Assembly: GCF_011764445.1 (NCBI RefSeq)
Contig: NZ_BLPG01000001.1
Coordinates: 9,105,316-9,169,315 of the forward strand
DNA from: Phytohabitans rumicis
GTDB taxonomy: Bacteria; Actinomycetota; Actinomycetes; Mycobacteriales; Micromonosporaceae
Length of the DNA: 64,000 nt
Direction: 5' to 3'
This document shows, one piece after another, positions 15,811 to 23,493 of the stretch. Both the position numbers and the translations under genes were made by a program. The notes under the pieces are model-generated. The model made no database searches. It was not told the DNA's origin and saw only the letters and a list, made by a program, of their open reading frames with translations. The first letter of the stretch is position 1. Every line of letters begins with the position of its first letter.

Positions 15811-17208
15811 TCAGTGCCAGACCGCGTCCTGGTTGCGGATCCGGTCGGTGATGTAGCCGGGCACGTAGAACTTGTCGTAGTACGCCGCGTCCACGTTGTG
15901 CAGCTGGATCATGAAGTTGCACTGCATCGCGCTGAAGTTGACCGGGTACCGGCCGTACTTCTCCACGTTGTGCTTCAGGTCGCGCTTGACGGCCTCGATG
16001 GTCCAGTCCTCGTACCGCAGCCGAGGGTTGCCCCGGAAACTGCTCAACTGCTCCCGTTTGAAGGGCAGCTCGTCGAGCTCGGAGCCGGACGCCCCGCCCT
16101 TGCCGAAGAAGTCGCCCTTCTTCCCGTACCGGTAGTCGACGACCGCGTCGACGAGCTCGTCGATGCTGTTCCACCACGGCGCCGGGTACGCCCAGCTCTC
16201 GAACACACCTTCGCGGCCGATCGAGTAGCGCTGGCCGTTGACCTCGTTGTACGCGAAGCCCAGCCCGTTCGCGATCTCGGGCAGGCTGCCGAGCACCAGG
16301 TCCTCGGCGAAGCCGCAGAAGTTCCAGTAGCCCAGGCCCAGCGCCTCGGCGGCGAGCTTCGCGTTGGCGATCGCGTGCCCGACGACGTAGTCGCTGGCCT
16401 GCAGGCACAGCTCCTCGAACTTCTTGTGCGGGTACGGGAGCGTGAGCTTGGTGTGCTCGCGCAGGAAGTCCGCGCCCACGTTGGGCTCGCCGTCGTCGTC
16501 GACGATGTACCAGCCGGCCCACTCGTAGAAGGTCAGCAGCAGGTTGATCTGTTCGAGCGCGATCTCGCCGACCGGGAGGATGATCGTGGTGCCGGGTTTG
16601 TTGAAGTTCCACTGCCAGGCGCCCATGAGCCGGTTCGGTACGCCCCAGGACAGGTCGATGCGGCGGTCGGAGAGCTGGATCAGCCCGTCCCGGTACCACT
16701 GAAGGATCTTGTAGTAGTCGTCCGGTCCCTCGATCTCGACCGGCTTGTCCCGCTTGCGGGTGGGCTTCCAGAAGAACGTGCCCCGGTCGTTGACCACGAA
16801 GAAGTGCACCTGCGAGTCGTTGCAGGGGCCGGGGATCGTACGGCCGGACACGCACAGGAACGTCGCCATGTCCACGCCGCAGGGCAGGTCCATGACGATC
16901 TGGCCGTTCGGCCCGCCCGCCGCCCACAGCACCAGGGCCTCCTGGACCTCGGTCAGCGGCGTCGGGTCCGCCTGGGACTTGTACTTGAATTCGCCCTCGG
17001 GAAGGAACTGGGGCAGCCCGGTGGCCGGGTGGATCTCCTCCTCGCCGGTCTCGTAGGTGAAGCCGCGGCCGAATCGGCGGGTGCGCAGCTGGGACAGCAA
17101 CTGGAACACCGGCGGGGTGTTCTGGAACGCGCGGGTCAGGTCCTCCTGCTCCTTGGTGGTGGGGTGGACCCTGCCGTTGGTCTTGACGTCATAGGTGATC
17201 GCCGGCAT
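15811..17208 (-). CDS. nitroreductase-like protein of uncharacterised family
   Basis: 465 residues, ATG at 17208 with a strong GAGGAGG ribosome site. I do not recognise a named family. Fold hints are seen: an N-terminal RTRRFGRGF that could be the FMN-phosphate site, LTEVQEALVLWAAGGPNG followed by SGRTIPGPCN, and VVGHAIANAKLAAEALGLGY, which closely resembles the dimer helix (AAxNLxLAAxALGLG) of nitroreductases and SagB-type enzymes. The C-terminal 120 residues (KHNVEKYGRYPVNFSAMQCN onward) have no recognised domain. It is paired with a MoaD-like protein. The operator copy at 17312-17351 lies in its divergent promoter region. A flavin-dependent oxidoreductase role is likely; the substrate is unknown. 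Confidence 0.6.
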   Translation of the reverse strand: MPAITYDVKTNGRVHPTTKEQEDLTRAFQNTPPVFQLLSQLRTRRFGRGFTYETGEEEIHPATGLPQFLPEGEFKYKSQADPTPLTEVQEALVLWAAGGPNGQIVMDLPCGVDMATFLCVSGRTIPGPCNDSQVHFFVVNDRGTFFWKPTRKRDKPVEIEGPDDYYKILQWYRDGLIQLSDRRIDLSWGVPNRLMGAWQWNFNKPGTTIILPVGEIALEQINLLLTFYEWAGWYIVDDDGEPNVGADFLREHTKLTLPYPHKKFEELCLQASDYVVGHAIANAKLAAEALGLGYWNFCGFAEDLVLGSLPEIANGLGFAYNEVNGQRYSIGREGVFESWAYPAPWWNSIDELVDAVVDYRYGKKGDFFGKGGASGSELDELPFKREQLSSFRGNPRLRYEDWTIEAVKRDLKHNVEKYGRYPVNFSAMQCNFMIQLHNVDAAYYDKFYVPGYITDRIRNQDAVWH

Positions 17209-17311
17209 CTGACTGCCTCCTCGGGTACGGGTGGGCGACGCGGTTCAGCGTGGGACCGCTTTCTCGGGGGCAGCTGACGCCGGCAACAACATCCGATCAA
17301 CGCGTCGAGCC

Positions 17312-17351
17312 GTTGATCGGCCATTGAGAGGACGGTGAGCGAGGCGTGAGA
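17312..17351. promoter_or_regulatory. four-heptamer direct-repeat operator (copy 2)
   Basis: GTTGATC (17312), ATTGAGA (17323), GGTGAGC (17334) and CGTGAGA (17345) occur at exactly 11-bp steps, followed by ACCG as in copy 1 at 7250. The site is between the OmpR-type regulator (ATG 17373) and the divergent nitroreductase-like/MoaD-like operon. It suggests autoregulation plus control of both flanking operons. Confidence 0.65.
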
Positions 17352-17372
17352 ACCGCGGCGCAGGCTCAGCCC

Positions 17373-18077
17373 ATGACGGAGACCGAGGGCAGGCGGGTCC
17401 TCGTCGTCGACGACGACGAGCGGATCCGCGCGCTCGTCGAACGCGCGCTGCGCGAGGCGGGCTTCGAGACCCGGACCGCCGGCGACGGCCGGGACGCCCT
17501 GGCCATCGCCTGGGAGCGGCAGGTGGACCTCGTCGTGCTCGACATCGGCCTGCCCACGGTCGACGGGCTGGACGTGCTGCACCGCCTACGCGCGGACAGC
17601 CAGATCCCGGTGATCCTGCTGACCGGGCGGGCCGGCGAGACCGACCGGGTCGTCGGCCTCGAGCTGGGCGCCGACGACTACGTCGTCAAGCCCTTCTCGC
17701 CCCGGGAGCTCGTGGCCAGGGTCCGGACCATCCTGCGGCGCAGTCGCGGCGGCGACCACTTCAAGATTGTGTACGGCCAGCTCGTGATCGACCTCGACGC
17801 GCGCGAGGTGTCGCTGCACGGTGCCCCGGTCGAGCTCGCCGCCAAGGAGCTGGACCTGCTGGTCTGTCTCGCGAGCGCGCCGCGGATCGTGCTGTCCCGC
17901 CGCAAGCTGCTGCAGAGCGTCTGGCACGACACGTCCGGCTGGACCTCGGAGTCCACCGTCACCGAGCACGTCTACCGCCTCCGCAACAAGATCGAGGAAG
18001 ACCCGCGGAAGCCGCGCTGGATCCGTACCGTCCGCGGCGCCGGCTACCGCTTCGAGCCGAGGGAGGCACAGCGATGA
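17373..18077 (+). CDS. OmpR/PhoB-family response regulator
   Basis: 234 residues. The receiver (about 8-120) is complete: VVDDDER acidic pocket, phospho-Asp in LVVLDIGLPTVDG, LLTGRA switch and DYVVKPFSPREL lysine. The C-terminal winged helix (about 135-230) ends EHVYRLRNKIEEDP...IRTVRGAGYRFEP, typical of OmpR. I chose the ATG at 17373; the upstream GTG at 17346 falls inside the direct-repeat operator. OmpR proteins bind direct repeats with about 11-bp spacing, so this is the best candidate to bind the operators at 7250 and 17312. No intact kinase is adjacent; the frameshifted kinase at 14377 is the nearest. The stop overlaps the flavin reductase start. Confidence 0.92.
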   Translation: MTETEGRRVLVVDDDERIRALVERALREAGFETRTAGDGRDALAIAWERQVDLVVLDIGLPTVDGLDVLHRLRADSQIPVILLTGRAGETDRVVGLELGADDYVVKPFSPRELVARVRTILRRSRGGDHFKIVYGQLVIDLDAREVSLHGAPVELAAKELDLLVCLASAPRIVLSRRKLLQSVWHDTSGWTSESTVTEHVYRLRNKIEEDPRKPRWIRTVRGAGYRFEPREAQR

Positions 18078-18550
18078 CCTTCGCCAACCGGTTCCGCGAC
18101 GCGATGGCGGCGTACCCGTCCGGCGTCACGATCATGACCACCGCGGACCGGGCCGGAAAACCCTGGGGCTTCACCGCCAGTTCCTTCTGCTCTTTGTCTT
18201 TGGACCCGCCGCTGGTCCTGGTCTGCCTGGCCAAGAGCGCGACGTGCCACCCGGCGTTCCAGCAGAGCGACGACTGGACCATCCAGATCCTCGCCCCGCG
18301 CCACCTGGCCCTGGCGACCAGGCTCGCCACCCGGGGCGGCGACAAGTTCGCCGGCGGCGAGTTCACATCGGACAGTCGCGGAGTGCCCGTCCTGCCGGAC
18401 GCGCCGGTCACCCTGAGCTGCGCGGCCCACGCCCGCTACGACGGCGGCGACCACAGCATCCTGGTCGCCCGGGTACGCGACGTGGCCGTCCAGGACGACC
18501 ATCCCCTGCTCTACTTCCGGCGCGCCTTCCACCCGCTGGCGGCGGCATGA
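18074..18550 (+). CDS. flavin reductase-like protein (FMN-binding split barrel)
   Basis: 158 residues, coupled to the response regulator (ATGA overlap). MAAYPSGVTIMTT, GFTASSFCSLSLDPPLVLVC and a C-terminal HPLLYFRRAFHPL are hallmarks of the flavin:NAD(P)H reductase family that supplies reduced flavin to two-component monooxygenases. No partner monooxygenase is in the operon; reduced flavin could instead serve the nitroreductase-like proteins. Co-expression with a RibD-like deaminase points to flavin-type chemistry. Confidence 0.88.
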   Translation: MTFANRFRDAMAAYPSGVTIMTTADRAGKPWGFTASSFCSLSLDPPLVLVCLAKSATCHPAFQQSDDWTIQILAPRHLALATRLATRGGDKFAGGEFTSDSRGVPVLPDAPVTLSCAAHARYDGGDHSILVARVRDVAVQDDHPLLYFRRAFHPLAAA

Positions 18551-19086
18551 GCGTCAGCACCGTGCCGGACCGCCGCTGGCTGACCTCGGCGATCGCGCTG
18601 TCCCGGCTCGCGCCGCCGTCGCGGGCGCGCTACGCCGTCGGGGCGATCGTCGTCGACCACGGCGGCGTCGTGCTGGCCGCCGGCCACACCGGTGAGAGCG
18701 ATCCGCACGATCACGCGGAGGAGGTCGCACTGGCGAAACTGGCCGGCCGATGCGACCTTTCCCGAGCGACGCTCTACAGCTCGTTGGAACCCTGCACTGC
18801 CCGCCGATCGCGGCCGCTGACCTGTGCCGGCGCGATCCTCGCCGCGGGCATCCGGCGCGTGGTGTTCGCGATGCGCGAGCCGCCGCTGCTCGCCGACTGC
18901 CACGGCGCCGAAATACTGCGCCGCGGCGGGCTGGACGTCGTCGAGGTCGGCGACCTGGCGTACCTCGTCGCCGAGATCAACAACGACGTCCTCGGCGTCA
19001 CGGCGGTGGGATGTACGCCGCGATGTGCTCCCACGCGTCCGGGCACTCATCGAACGGCAGCGGGCACGACAGGGCCTGCTCGATAA
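18547..19086 (+). CDS. RibD-like deaminase-domain protein
   Basis: 179 codons, start overlapping the flavin reductase stop (ATGA). Cytidine deaminase fold with zinc ligands as in RibD: DHAEEVALAKLAG, then SSLEPCTARRSRPLTCAGAIL, then AAGIRRVVFA. The following LRRGGLDVVEVGDLAYLV matches the part of RibD after the deaminase core. The reductase domain of RibD is absent. Stand-alone deaminases of this type act on pyrimidine intermediates of riboflavin or on specialised pyrimidines; the substrate here is not evident. The last 30 residues overlap the opposing MerR gene and are probably not conserved. Confidence 0.8.
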   Translation: MSVSTVPDRRWLTSAIALSRLAPPSRARYAVGAIVVDHGGVVLAAGHTGESDPHDHAEEVALAKLAGRCDLSRATLYSSLEPCTARRSRPLTCAGAILAAGIRRVVFAMREPPLLADCHGAEILRRGGLDVVEVGDLAYLVAEINNDVLGVTAVGCTPRCAPTRPGTHRTAAGTTGPAR

Positions 19087-19396
19087 GCACCTTCGCCGCG
19101 GTCGCTCGCGCGATGCGGTCCTCCAGCATGGCCACGTGCCGTCGCAGTATCTCGGGGTGGTCCCGCGGACTGCCGGCGCCCAACAGCGTGCGCAGGTCGC
19201 GCAGGCCGAACCCGGCATCCTTGCCCAGCAGGATCATCGCGACACGCACCACGTCGGCCTCGCCGTAGCGGCGTTGCCCGCCGCTGTCACGGTCGGGCGC
19301 CAGCAGGCCCATGGCCTCCCAATGCCGCAGCACGTGCGGGGCGAGCCCGAACCGCTGAGCCAGCTCCCCGATGGTCAAGGCAGCGACTGACGTCAT
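18998..19396 (-). CDS. MerR-family transcriptional regulator
   Basis: 132 residues from an ATG at 19396. An N-terminal winged HTH of MerR type (ALTIGELAQRFGLAPHVLRH, then WEAMGLLAP, then GGQRRYGEADVVRVAMI) is followed by a coiled helix (HPEILRRHVAMLEDRIARAT). The C-terminal region has two cysteines (LSCPL and DECPD), the second in an acidic context, so metal or thiol sensing is possible but unproven. It is convergent with the deaminase gene and overlaps its end by 89 bp. It is divergent from the VOC gene by 38 bp, which is its likely target. Confidence 0.85.
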   Translation of the reverse strand: MTSVAALTIGELAQRFGLAPHVLRHWEAMGLLAPDRDSGGQRRYGEADVVRVAMILLGKDAGFGLRDLRTLLGAGSPRDHPEILRRHVAMLEDRIARATAAKVLIEQALSCPLPFDECPDAWEHIAAYIPPP

Positions 19397-19434
19397 GCGC
19401 CCATTAAAGCGCCCCGAGCGTGTAGACCTGAGTC

Positions 19435-19848
19435 GTGCACCTTCGCCATCTCGCGCTGCCCGTGCGCGACTACGAACGCAGCCTCGGGTTCTACACGAAG
19501 TACTTCGGGTTCGACGCGACAACCGCGCAGTCGTACCCGGACGGCACCGTGATCGTTCGCAACGCCGATGGGTTCGACCTGGCGCTGCACCCGGACGCCG
19601 AGGTGAGCGTGCCGTCGGGCTTCCTGCACTTCGGGTTCGCCATGGCCGACGCGGATGCGGTCCGGGTCCTATGTGCACGGTTGGAGGCCGACGGTGTGGC
19701 GGTTGTCGAACGGGATGACGAGCCAGCCCTCGTGTCGTTCAAGTGCCTCGACCCGGACGGCTGGCGCGTGGAGGTCTACTGGGAGTCCGCAGTGACCGTC
19801 ATCGACAAGATCGCCTTACATCCCGGGCGGCAAACGAGAGCCTGGTGA
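19435..19848 (+). CDS. VOC/glyoxalase superfamily protein
   Basis: 137 codons from a GTG. Paired beta-alpha-beta-beta-beta modules: LRHLALPVRDYERSLGFYTK, then FGFDATTAQSYPDGTVIV, and in the second half GFLHFGFAMADADAVRVL ending KCLDPDGWRVEVYWE. The family covers glyoxalases, extradiol dioxygenases and antibiotic-binding resistance proteins; this small one fits the bleomycin-resistance/dioxygenase-like type. The final 18 residues after VYWE run into the Nudix remnant and are probably not native, suggesting that a deletion joined the two genes. Confidence 0.82.
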   Translation: MHLRHLALPVRDYERSLGFYTKYFGFDATTAQSYPDGTVIVRNADGFDLALHPDAEVSVPSGFLHFGFAMADADAVRVLCARLEADGVAVVERDDEPALVSFKCLDPDGWRVEVYWESAVTVIDKIALHPGRQTRAW

Positions 19849-20008
19849 GGGCGATCTGGACACCCTGGTGCGCGAGGTCCGGGAGGAACTCAGCGTCACC
19901 GTCGCCGCGGACAGCGCCGAACGCGTCGGCACCTTCCACGCCCAGGCTCACGGACACCCTGACGGAACGCTGGTGCGCATGACCTGCTACACCGCCGGAT
20001 ACCACGGT
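19814..20008 (+). pseudogene. Nudix hydrolase fragment
   Basis: In the frame next to the VOC gene, a Nudix box is read: IPGGKREPGEGDLDTLVREV followed by REEL, i.e. Gx5Ex7REVxEE. It continues LSVTVAADSAERVGTFHAQA, then GTLVRMTCYTAGYHG. Both the N-terminal strand and everything after YHG are missing; after 20008 the frame degenerates. It is a truncated copy fused onto the tail of the VOC gene, not a working enzyme. Confidence 0.7.
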
Positions 20009-20192
20009 GTCTTGCGGCGGACAGCGAGAAAAACCGGTTGCGCCCGCCGGCAGGGGCCTGGCAAGCTGGCGCGACGTCGATCGGGGACCGGCTGCGTGCC
20101 GGTCGAGCGGAGGGAGGCGAGCCGAGTGTTGAAGCCCGCTGTGGGCGCGATGCCGCCTGCCCTTCCCGCTTTCGTCCCGAGGAGCACCATCC

Positions 20193-21218
20193 GTGCGCGA
20201 CTTCGAGCCGCGACGCCGTGGCAAACGGCGTTTTGACGACGACGATTCATCACACTTCGACAAGCGCCACCCAGGCCGTTCCACGCTGCCCAGCGAGGAC
20301 GCCCTAGACGCCGTCGACGGTCTGCCGGAAGGCGACCGCTGGTCCACCTGGGACCAGTCCACGGCCGGGCAGCGCGGGCCACGACCACACCCCGACTGGC
20401 TGGTGACCGCGCTCGCCGCCGTCGACACCGAACTGGGCGTGCTGAAGACCGGCAAGGAGGCCGACGTCTTCCTGCTGCGGCGGGGCGTCCCGCACACCGA
20501 GGAGTCGTGCCTGCTCGCGGCGAAACGCTACCGCAGCGCCGAACACCGGCTCTTCCACCGCGACGCCGGCTACCTGGAGGGGCGTCGGGTCAAGGAGTCC
20601 CGAACGAACCGGGCGATGGCGAACCGTACCGCGTTCGGCCGGCAGGTGGTCGCCGCGCAATGGGCGGACGCCGAGTTCGCCACGCTGTGCCGGCTGTACG
20701 AGGCGGGCATGCCGGTGCCGTACCCGGTGCAGATCCTCGGCACCGAGGTCCTGCTGGAGTTCATCGGCGAGCCCGATGGCACGGCGGCGCCCCGGCTGGC
20801 CGAGATCCGCACCCGGGGAGCCGACCTGGCCCCGCTGTGGGACCAGGTCGTGGAGATGCTCGCGACGCTGGCCCGCTTCGGGCTGGCCCACGGTGACCTG
20901 TCCGCCTACAACCTGCTGGTCCACCGCGGCCGGGTCGTCATGATCGACTTGCCGCAGGTGGTCGACGTCGTGGCGAATCCCCGCGGCGGGTACTTCCTGG
21001 ATCGCGACGCGCTGAACGTGGGCAAGTGGTTCGCCGGGCACGACCTGACCGGGGAACGGTGGCGCCCGAGGAGCTACCCGCGCTGCTCCGAAAGGAGGCC
21101 GGTCTCGCCTGAGCGAGTCCGCCCCGCCCTGCCCCGCGCCTGTCGATCAAGGGCAAACGGCCGTGGTTTGACCTCCGATCCACGACCGTTTGCCCTTGAT
21201 CGGCGCGAAAGTCCTTGA
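20193..21218 (+). CDS. RIO1-like serine protein kinase, 3' end frameshifted
   Basis: GTG start. The protein has an acidic/basic N-terminal tail (DFEPRRRGKRRFDDDD), then the RIO kinase core: LGVLKTGKEADVFLL (P-loop), KRYRS lysine, catalytic HGDLSAYNLL and metal-binding MIDLPQVVD. Bacterial RIO1-type kinases are common in actinomycetes; targets are unknown. After GHDLTGE the frame leaves conserved sequence and ends in a family A repeat. The alternative frame from about 21053 reads VAPEELPALLRKEAGLA and stops at 21112, a convincing native end. One extra G in the four-G run at 21051-21054 restores it. So the true gene is probably 20193-21112 with a sequencing or natural -1 shift. Confidence 0.8.
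   Translation: MRDFEPRRRGKRRFDDDDSSHFDKRHPGRSTLPSEDALDAVDGLPEGDRWSTWDQSTAGQRGPRPHPDWLVTALAAVDTELGVLKTGKEADVFLLRRGVPHTEESCLLAAKRYRSAEHRLFHRDAGYLEGRRVKESRTNRAMANRTAFGRQVVAAQWADAEFATLCRLYEAGMPVPYPVQILGTEVLLEFIGEPDGTAAPRLAEIRTRGADLAPLWDQVVEMLATLARFGLAHGDLSAYNLLVHRGRVVMIDLPQVVDVVANPRGGYFLDRDALNVGKWFAGHDLTGERWRPRSYPRCSERRPVSPERVRPALPRACRSRANGRGLTSDPRPFALDRRESP
21145..21201. repeat. family A palindromic repeat, copy A2
   Basis: The best-preserved copy: 57 bp, arms of 22 nt with 21 complementary positions, variable part AAACG matched in both arms. The half-site GTCCTTGATC follows at 21211-21220. It lies between the convergent RIO kinase and NmrA-like gene. Confidence 0.85.
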
Positions 21219-21241
21219 TCGGCGGCGGCGGCGACTCCTGA

Positions 21242-22000
21242 TTAGCGACCGCCGGCCGCGGTGCGGCCCGGCCAGTCGGCGTACTTGATCTCGCCGATCC
21301 TCGCCTCGCCGACCGGTACGAGCGTCCCTTCCTCCAGCTCGGCGCCGAAGTAGTGCGCGTGCGGGTCGGTCACCACCTCGCGCGGGTCGCCCCAACCGGC
21401 CAGGGCGTCCCGGAAGAACTCGTCCATCCGGAACCGCTCGGGCCCGGCCACGTCGACCCGGCCGTTCAACGGCGTGCCCACCGAGACCCGGCCGACCGCC
21501 TGGGCGACCTCGTCGCCCGCGATGGGCTGGAAGAGCACCGGCGCCATCCGGACCGTGTCGCCGTCCGTGGCAGCGTCGGCGATACTGCGGACGAACTCGA
21601 AGAACTGCGTCGCATGCACGATCGAGAACGGGATCGGCGAGTCCTCGATCAGCTTCTCCTGGGCGATCTTCGCCTGGAAGTAGCCGCTGCCGGGCAGCCG
21701 CTCGGTCCCCACCACCGACAGCGCGACGTGGTGGCCCACCCCGGCCGCCGCCTCGGCCGCGAGCAGGTTTCGGGTGGAGGTCTGGAAGAACTCCAGCACC
21801 GCGGCGGCCTCGAAGGACGGCGAGTTCGACACGTCGACCACCACCGACGCGCCCGCCAACGCCTCGGGCAGGCCCTCACCGGTGAGGGTGTTGACGCCGG
21901 TGTTCGGCGACGCCGCGACCGCCTCGTGGCCGTGCTCGCCGAGCTTGGCCACGAGCTTCGAGCCGATCAGGCCGGTGCCGCCGATAACCACGATCTTCAT
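21242..22000 (-). CDS. NmrA-like NAD(P)-binding SDR family oxidoreductase
   Basis: 252 residues, ATG at 22000. Rossmann motif MKIVVIGGTGLIGSKLVAKL is at the N-terminus, with no catalytic YxxxK, as in atypical (NmrA/HSCARG-like) SDRs. LSVVGTERLPGSGYFQAKIA is the equivalent of the active-site region, and there is a substrate-binding C-terminus. Such proteins often act as NAD(P)H sensors or reduce small aldehydes and quinones. A second, unrelated atypical SDR is 108 bp upstream on the same strand; the pair may share the MarR-controlled promoter. Confidence 0.85.
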   Translation of the reverse strand: MKIVVIGGTGLIGSKLVAKLGEHGHEAVAASPNTGVNTLTGEGLPEALAGASVVVDVSNSPSFEAAAVLEFFQTSTRNLLAAEAAAGVGHHVALSVVGTERLPGSGYFQAKIAQEKLIEDSPIPFSIVHATQFFEFVRSIADAATDGDTVRMAPVLFQPIAGDEVAQAVGRVSVGTPLNGRVDVAGPERFRMDEFFRDALAGWGDPREVVTDPHAHYFGAELEEGTLVPVGEARIGEIKYADWPGRTAAGGR

Positions 22001-22108
22001 GACAAGCCCTCCTGTACGCCGGGGCATTGGTTGCCGTCCGGTCACCAGCTAAGACCGGGCAGCCCGGCGGCCTGTGACGGCTCCGGCGAAATCTCTTCGA
22101 GAATCCGC

Positions 22109-22942
22109 TTAGCGGAAGGCGGGGAGGTGCTCGTCGACCCACTGCTCGAAGGTGCGGGCCGGCTGGCCGGTCACTCGCTCGGCATCGCTGACCGCGGCCG
22201 GATCGGCGACGGCGCCGGCCCAGAAGTCGAGCAGCGAGGTGACGAACTCGGCCGGCATGTACCGGGCCATCTTTTCCTCGGCCTCGACGCGGGTCAGTTC
22301 GTGGATGGCGATGTCGCGGCCGAGCCGGTCCGCGATGACGCCGATCTGCTCGCGCAGGCTTATCGACCGCGGTCCGGTGAGCGTGATGGCCTGGCCGACG
22401 AGGCGGTCCTCGGTGAGTGCGACGACCGCGACGTCGGCGATGTCGTCCTCGTGGACCGGCGCCACGTTGGCGTCTGGATATGCCTGCTCGATCGGCTCGC
22501 CGGACCGGATGGCGTGGCTCCAGCCGAACGCGTTGCTGGCGAAGGCGTCAGGTCGCAGGATCGTGACCGGGACGGTGGACGCCAGCAGTGCGCGCTCGAC
22601 CAGGACGTGGTGGCGGCCGAGCGGGTCCCGCAGCGCGGTGGGGGACAGCGCCGCCGAGCTCGACAGCAGCACGATGTGCTTGACGCCGGCGGCTTCGGCG
22701 GCGCGGACCAACTCGTCGATACCCTCGGGCTCCGCGTAGAGGAACACGCGGTCCATGCCGCGCAGGGCGGCGCCGAATGTGTCGGGCTTGGTCAGGTCGA
22801 GCAGGGCGGTTTCGACACCGTCGGGCGCGTGCAGGCGCTCCGGTACGCGGCTCGACGCGCGTAGGGCGTGGCCGGCGGCGTGTAGACGTTTCAGGACGCC
22901 GTCGCCGATCTTGCCGCGTGCGCCGGTGATGAGGATGGTCAT
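22109..22942 (-). CDS. NAD(P)H-binding atypical SDR (NmrA/QOR2-like)
   Basis: 277 residues, ATG at 22942. N-terminal TILITGARGKIGDGVLKRL is the dinucleotide site. VKHIVLLSSSAALSPTAL and VTILRPDAFASN mark the atypical-SDR fold, and the C-terminal helices carry ALTEDRLVGQAITLTGPRSI, common in NmrA-like proteins. The expected role is quinone or small electrophile reduction, or redox sensing. It is divergent from a MarR regulator with a clean palindrome in between, a layout typical of electrophile or antibiotic-responsive circuits. Confidence 0.85.
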   Translation of the reverse strand: MTILITGARGKIGDGVLKRLHAAGHALRASSRVPERLHAPDGVETALLDLTKPDTFGAALRGMDRVFLYAEPEGIDELVRAAEAAGVKHIVLLSSSAALSPTALRDPLGRHHVLVERALLASTVPVTILRPDAFASNAFGWSHAIRSGEPIEQAYPDANVAPVHEDDIADVAVVALTEDRLVGQAITLTGPRSISLREQIGVIADRLGRDIAIHELTRVEAEEKMARYMPAEFVTSLLDFWAGAVADPAAVSDAERVTGQPARTFEQWVDEHLPAFR

Positions 22943-22964
22943 GAGTCTCCTCGAACGAGATATG

Positions 22965-22980
22965 TGCATGACATCATGCA
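22965..22980. promoter_or_regulatory. MarR operator candidate
   Basis: TGCATGA-CA-TCATGCA is a perfect 7-bp inverted repeat with a 2-bp centre, typical of MarR sites. It lies in the 92-bp divergent region between the SDR gene (22942) and marR (23035). A TAAGAT box at 23023-23028 lies 6 bp before the MarR ATG, consistent with a leaderless regulator transcript. Confidence 0.6.
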
Positions 22981-23034
22981 TGTGTTTGCAAGTTAGCACA
23001 TGCCTGGTGTCCGTCAAACGTTTAAGATCGCCCC

Positions 23035-23493
23035 ATGGCACCGAGGCAGAAGACGGCCGGCCTGCTGGACGCGGTCGGTCCGGCGTTCTCGCGACTGCGT
23101 CGCAGCGTGCTGCTCGACGTGGAGAACCCGGTCCCGGCCAAGGACCTCACCCGCACGCTCGTGCTCAACATCGTCGAGGACGGTGCAGACGGGGAGGTCA
23201 CCGTCGGCGTGGTGGCCGAGCGGCTCGCGGTCGACCCGTCGGTCGCCAGCCGCATGGTCACCGACTGCATCGGCGCCGGCTACCTGGTCCGGGCCGCGTC
23301 GCAGCGCGACGGGCGACGCACCGTCCTGCGGCTCAGTCCCGAGGGCGCCGCGACGCTGGAACGCTTCCGGCAGCACCAGCGGGTCGCGTTCGAGTACATC
23401 ACCCGCGACTGGCCGGAGCAGGAGCGGCTGGAGTTCGCCCGGCTGCTGCTGAAGTACGTCGACGCGATCGACGCGCTACGGGCGCCGGCTTGA
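23035..23493 (+). CDS. MarR-family transcriptional regulator
   Basis: 152 residues. Winged HTH centre VGVVAERLAVDPSVASRMVT with wing YLVRAASQRDGRRTVLRLSP, flanked by dimerisation helices. The DxRR-like segment (QRDGRRTVL) is the family signature. It most likely represses the divergent NAD(P)-binding oxidoreductase and itself through the palindrome at 22965-22980. No conserved cysteine stands out for redox sensing, so the inducer is probably a small ligand. The stop overlaps the end of the opposing GNAT gene by 18 bp. Confidence 0.88.
   Translation: MAPRQKTAGLLDAVGPAFSRLRRSVLLDVENPVPAKDLTRTLVLNIVEDGADGEVTVGVVAERLAVDPSVASRMVTDCIGAGYLVRAASQRDGRRTVLRLSPEGAATLERFRQHQRVAFEYITRDWPEQERLEFARLLLKYVDAIDALRAPA

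Noticed and set aside
15481-17277. 598-codon plus-strand frame opposite the nitroreductase-like and MoaD-like genes
   Set aside because: No recognisable protein features, whereas the minus-strand genes have proper starts, ribosome sites and fold motifs.
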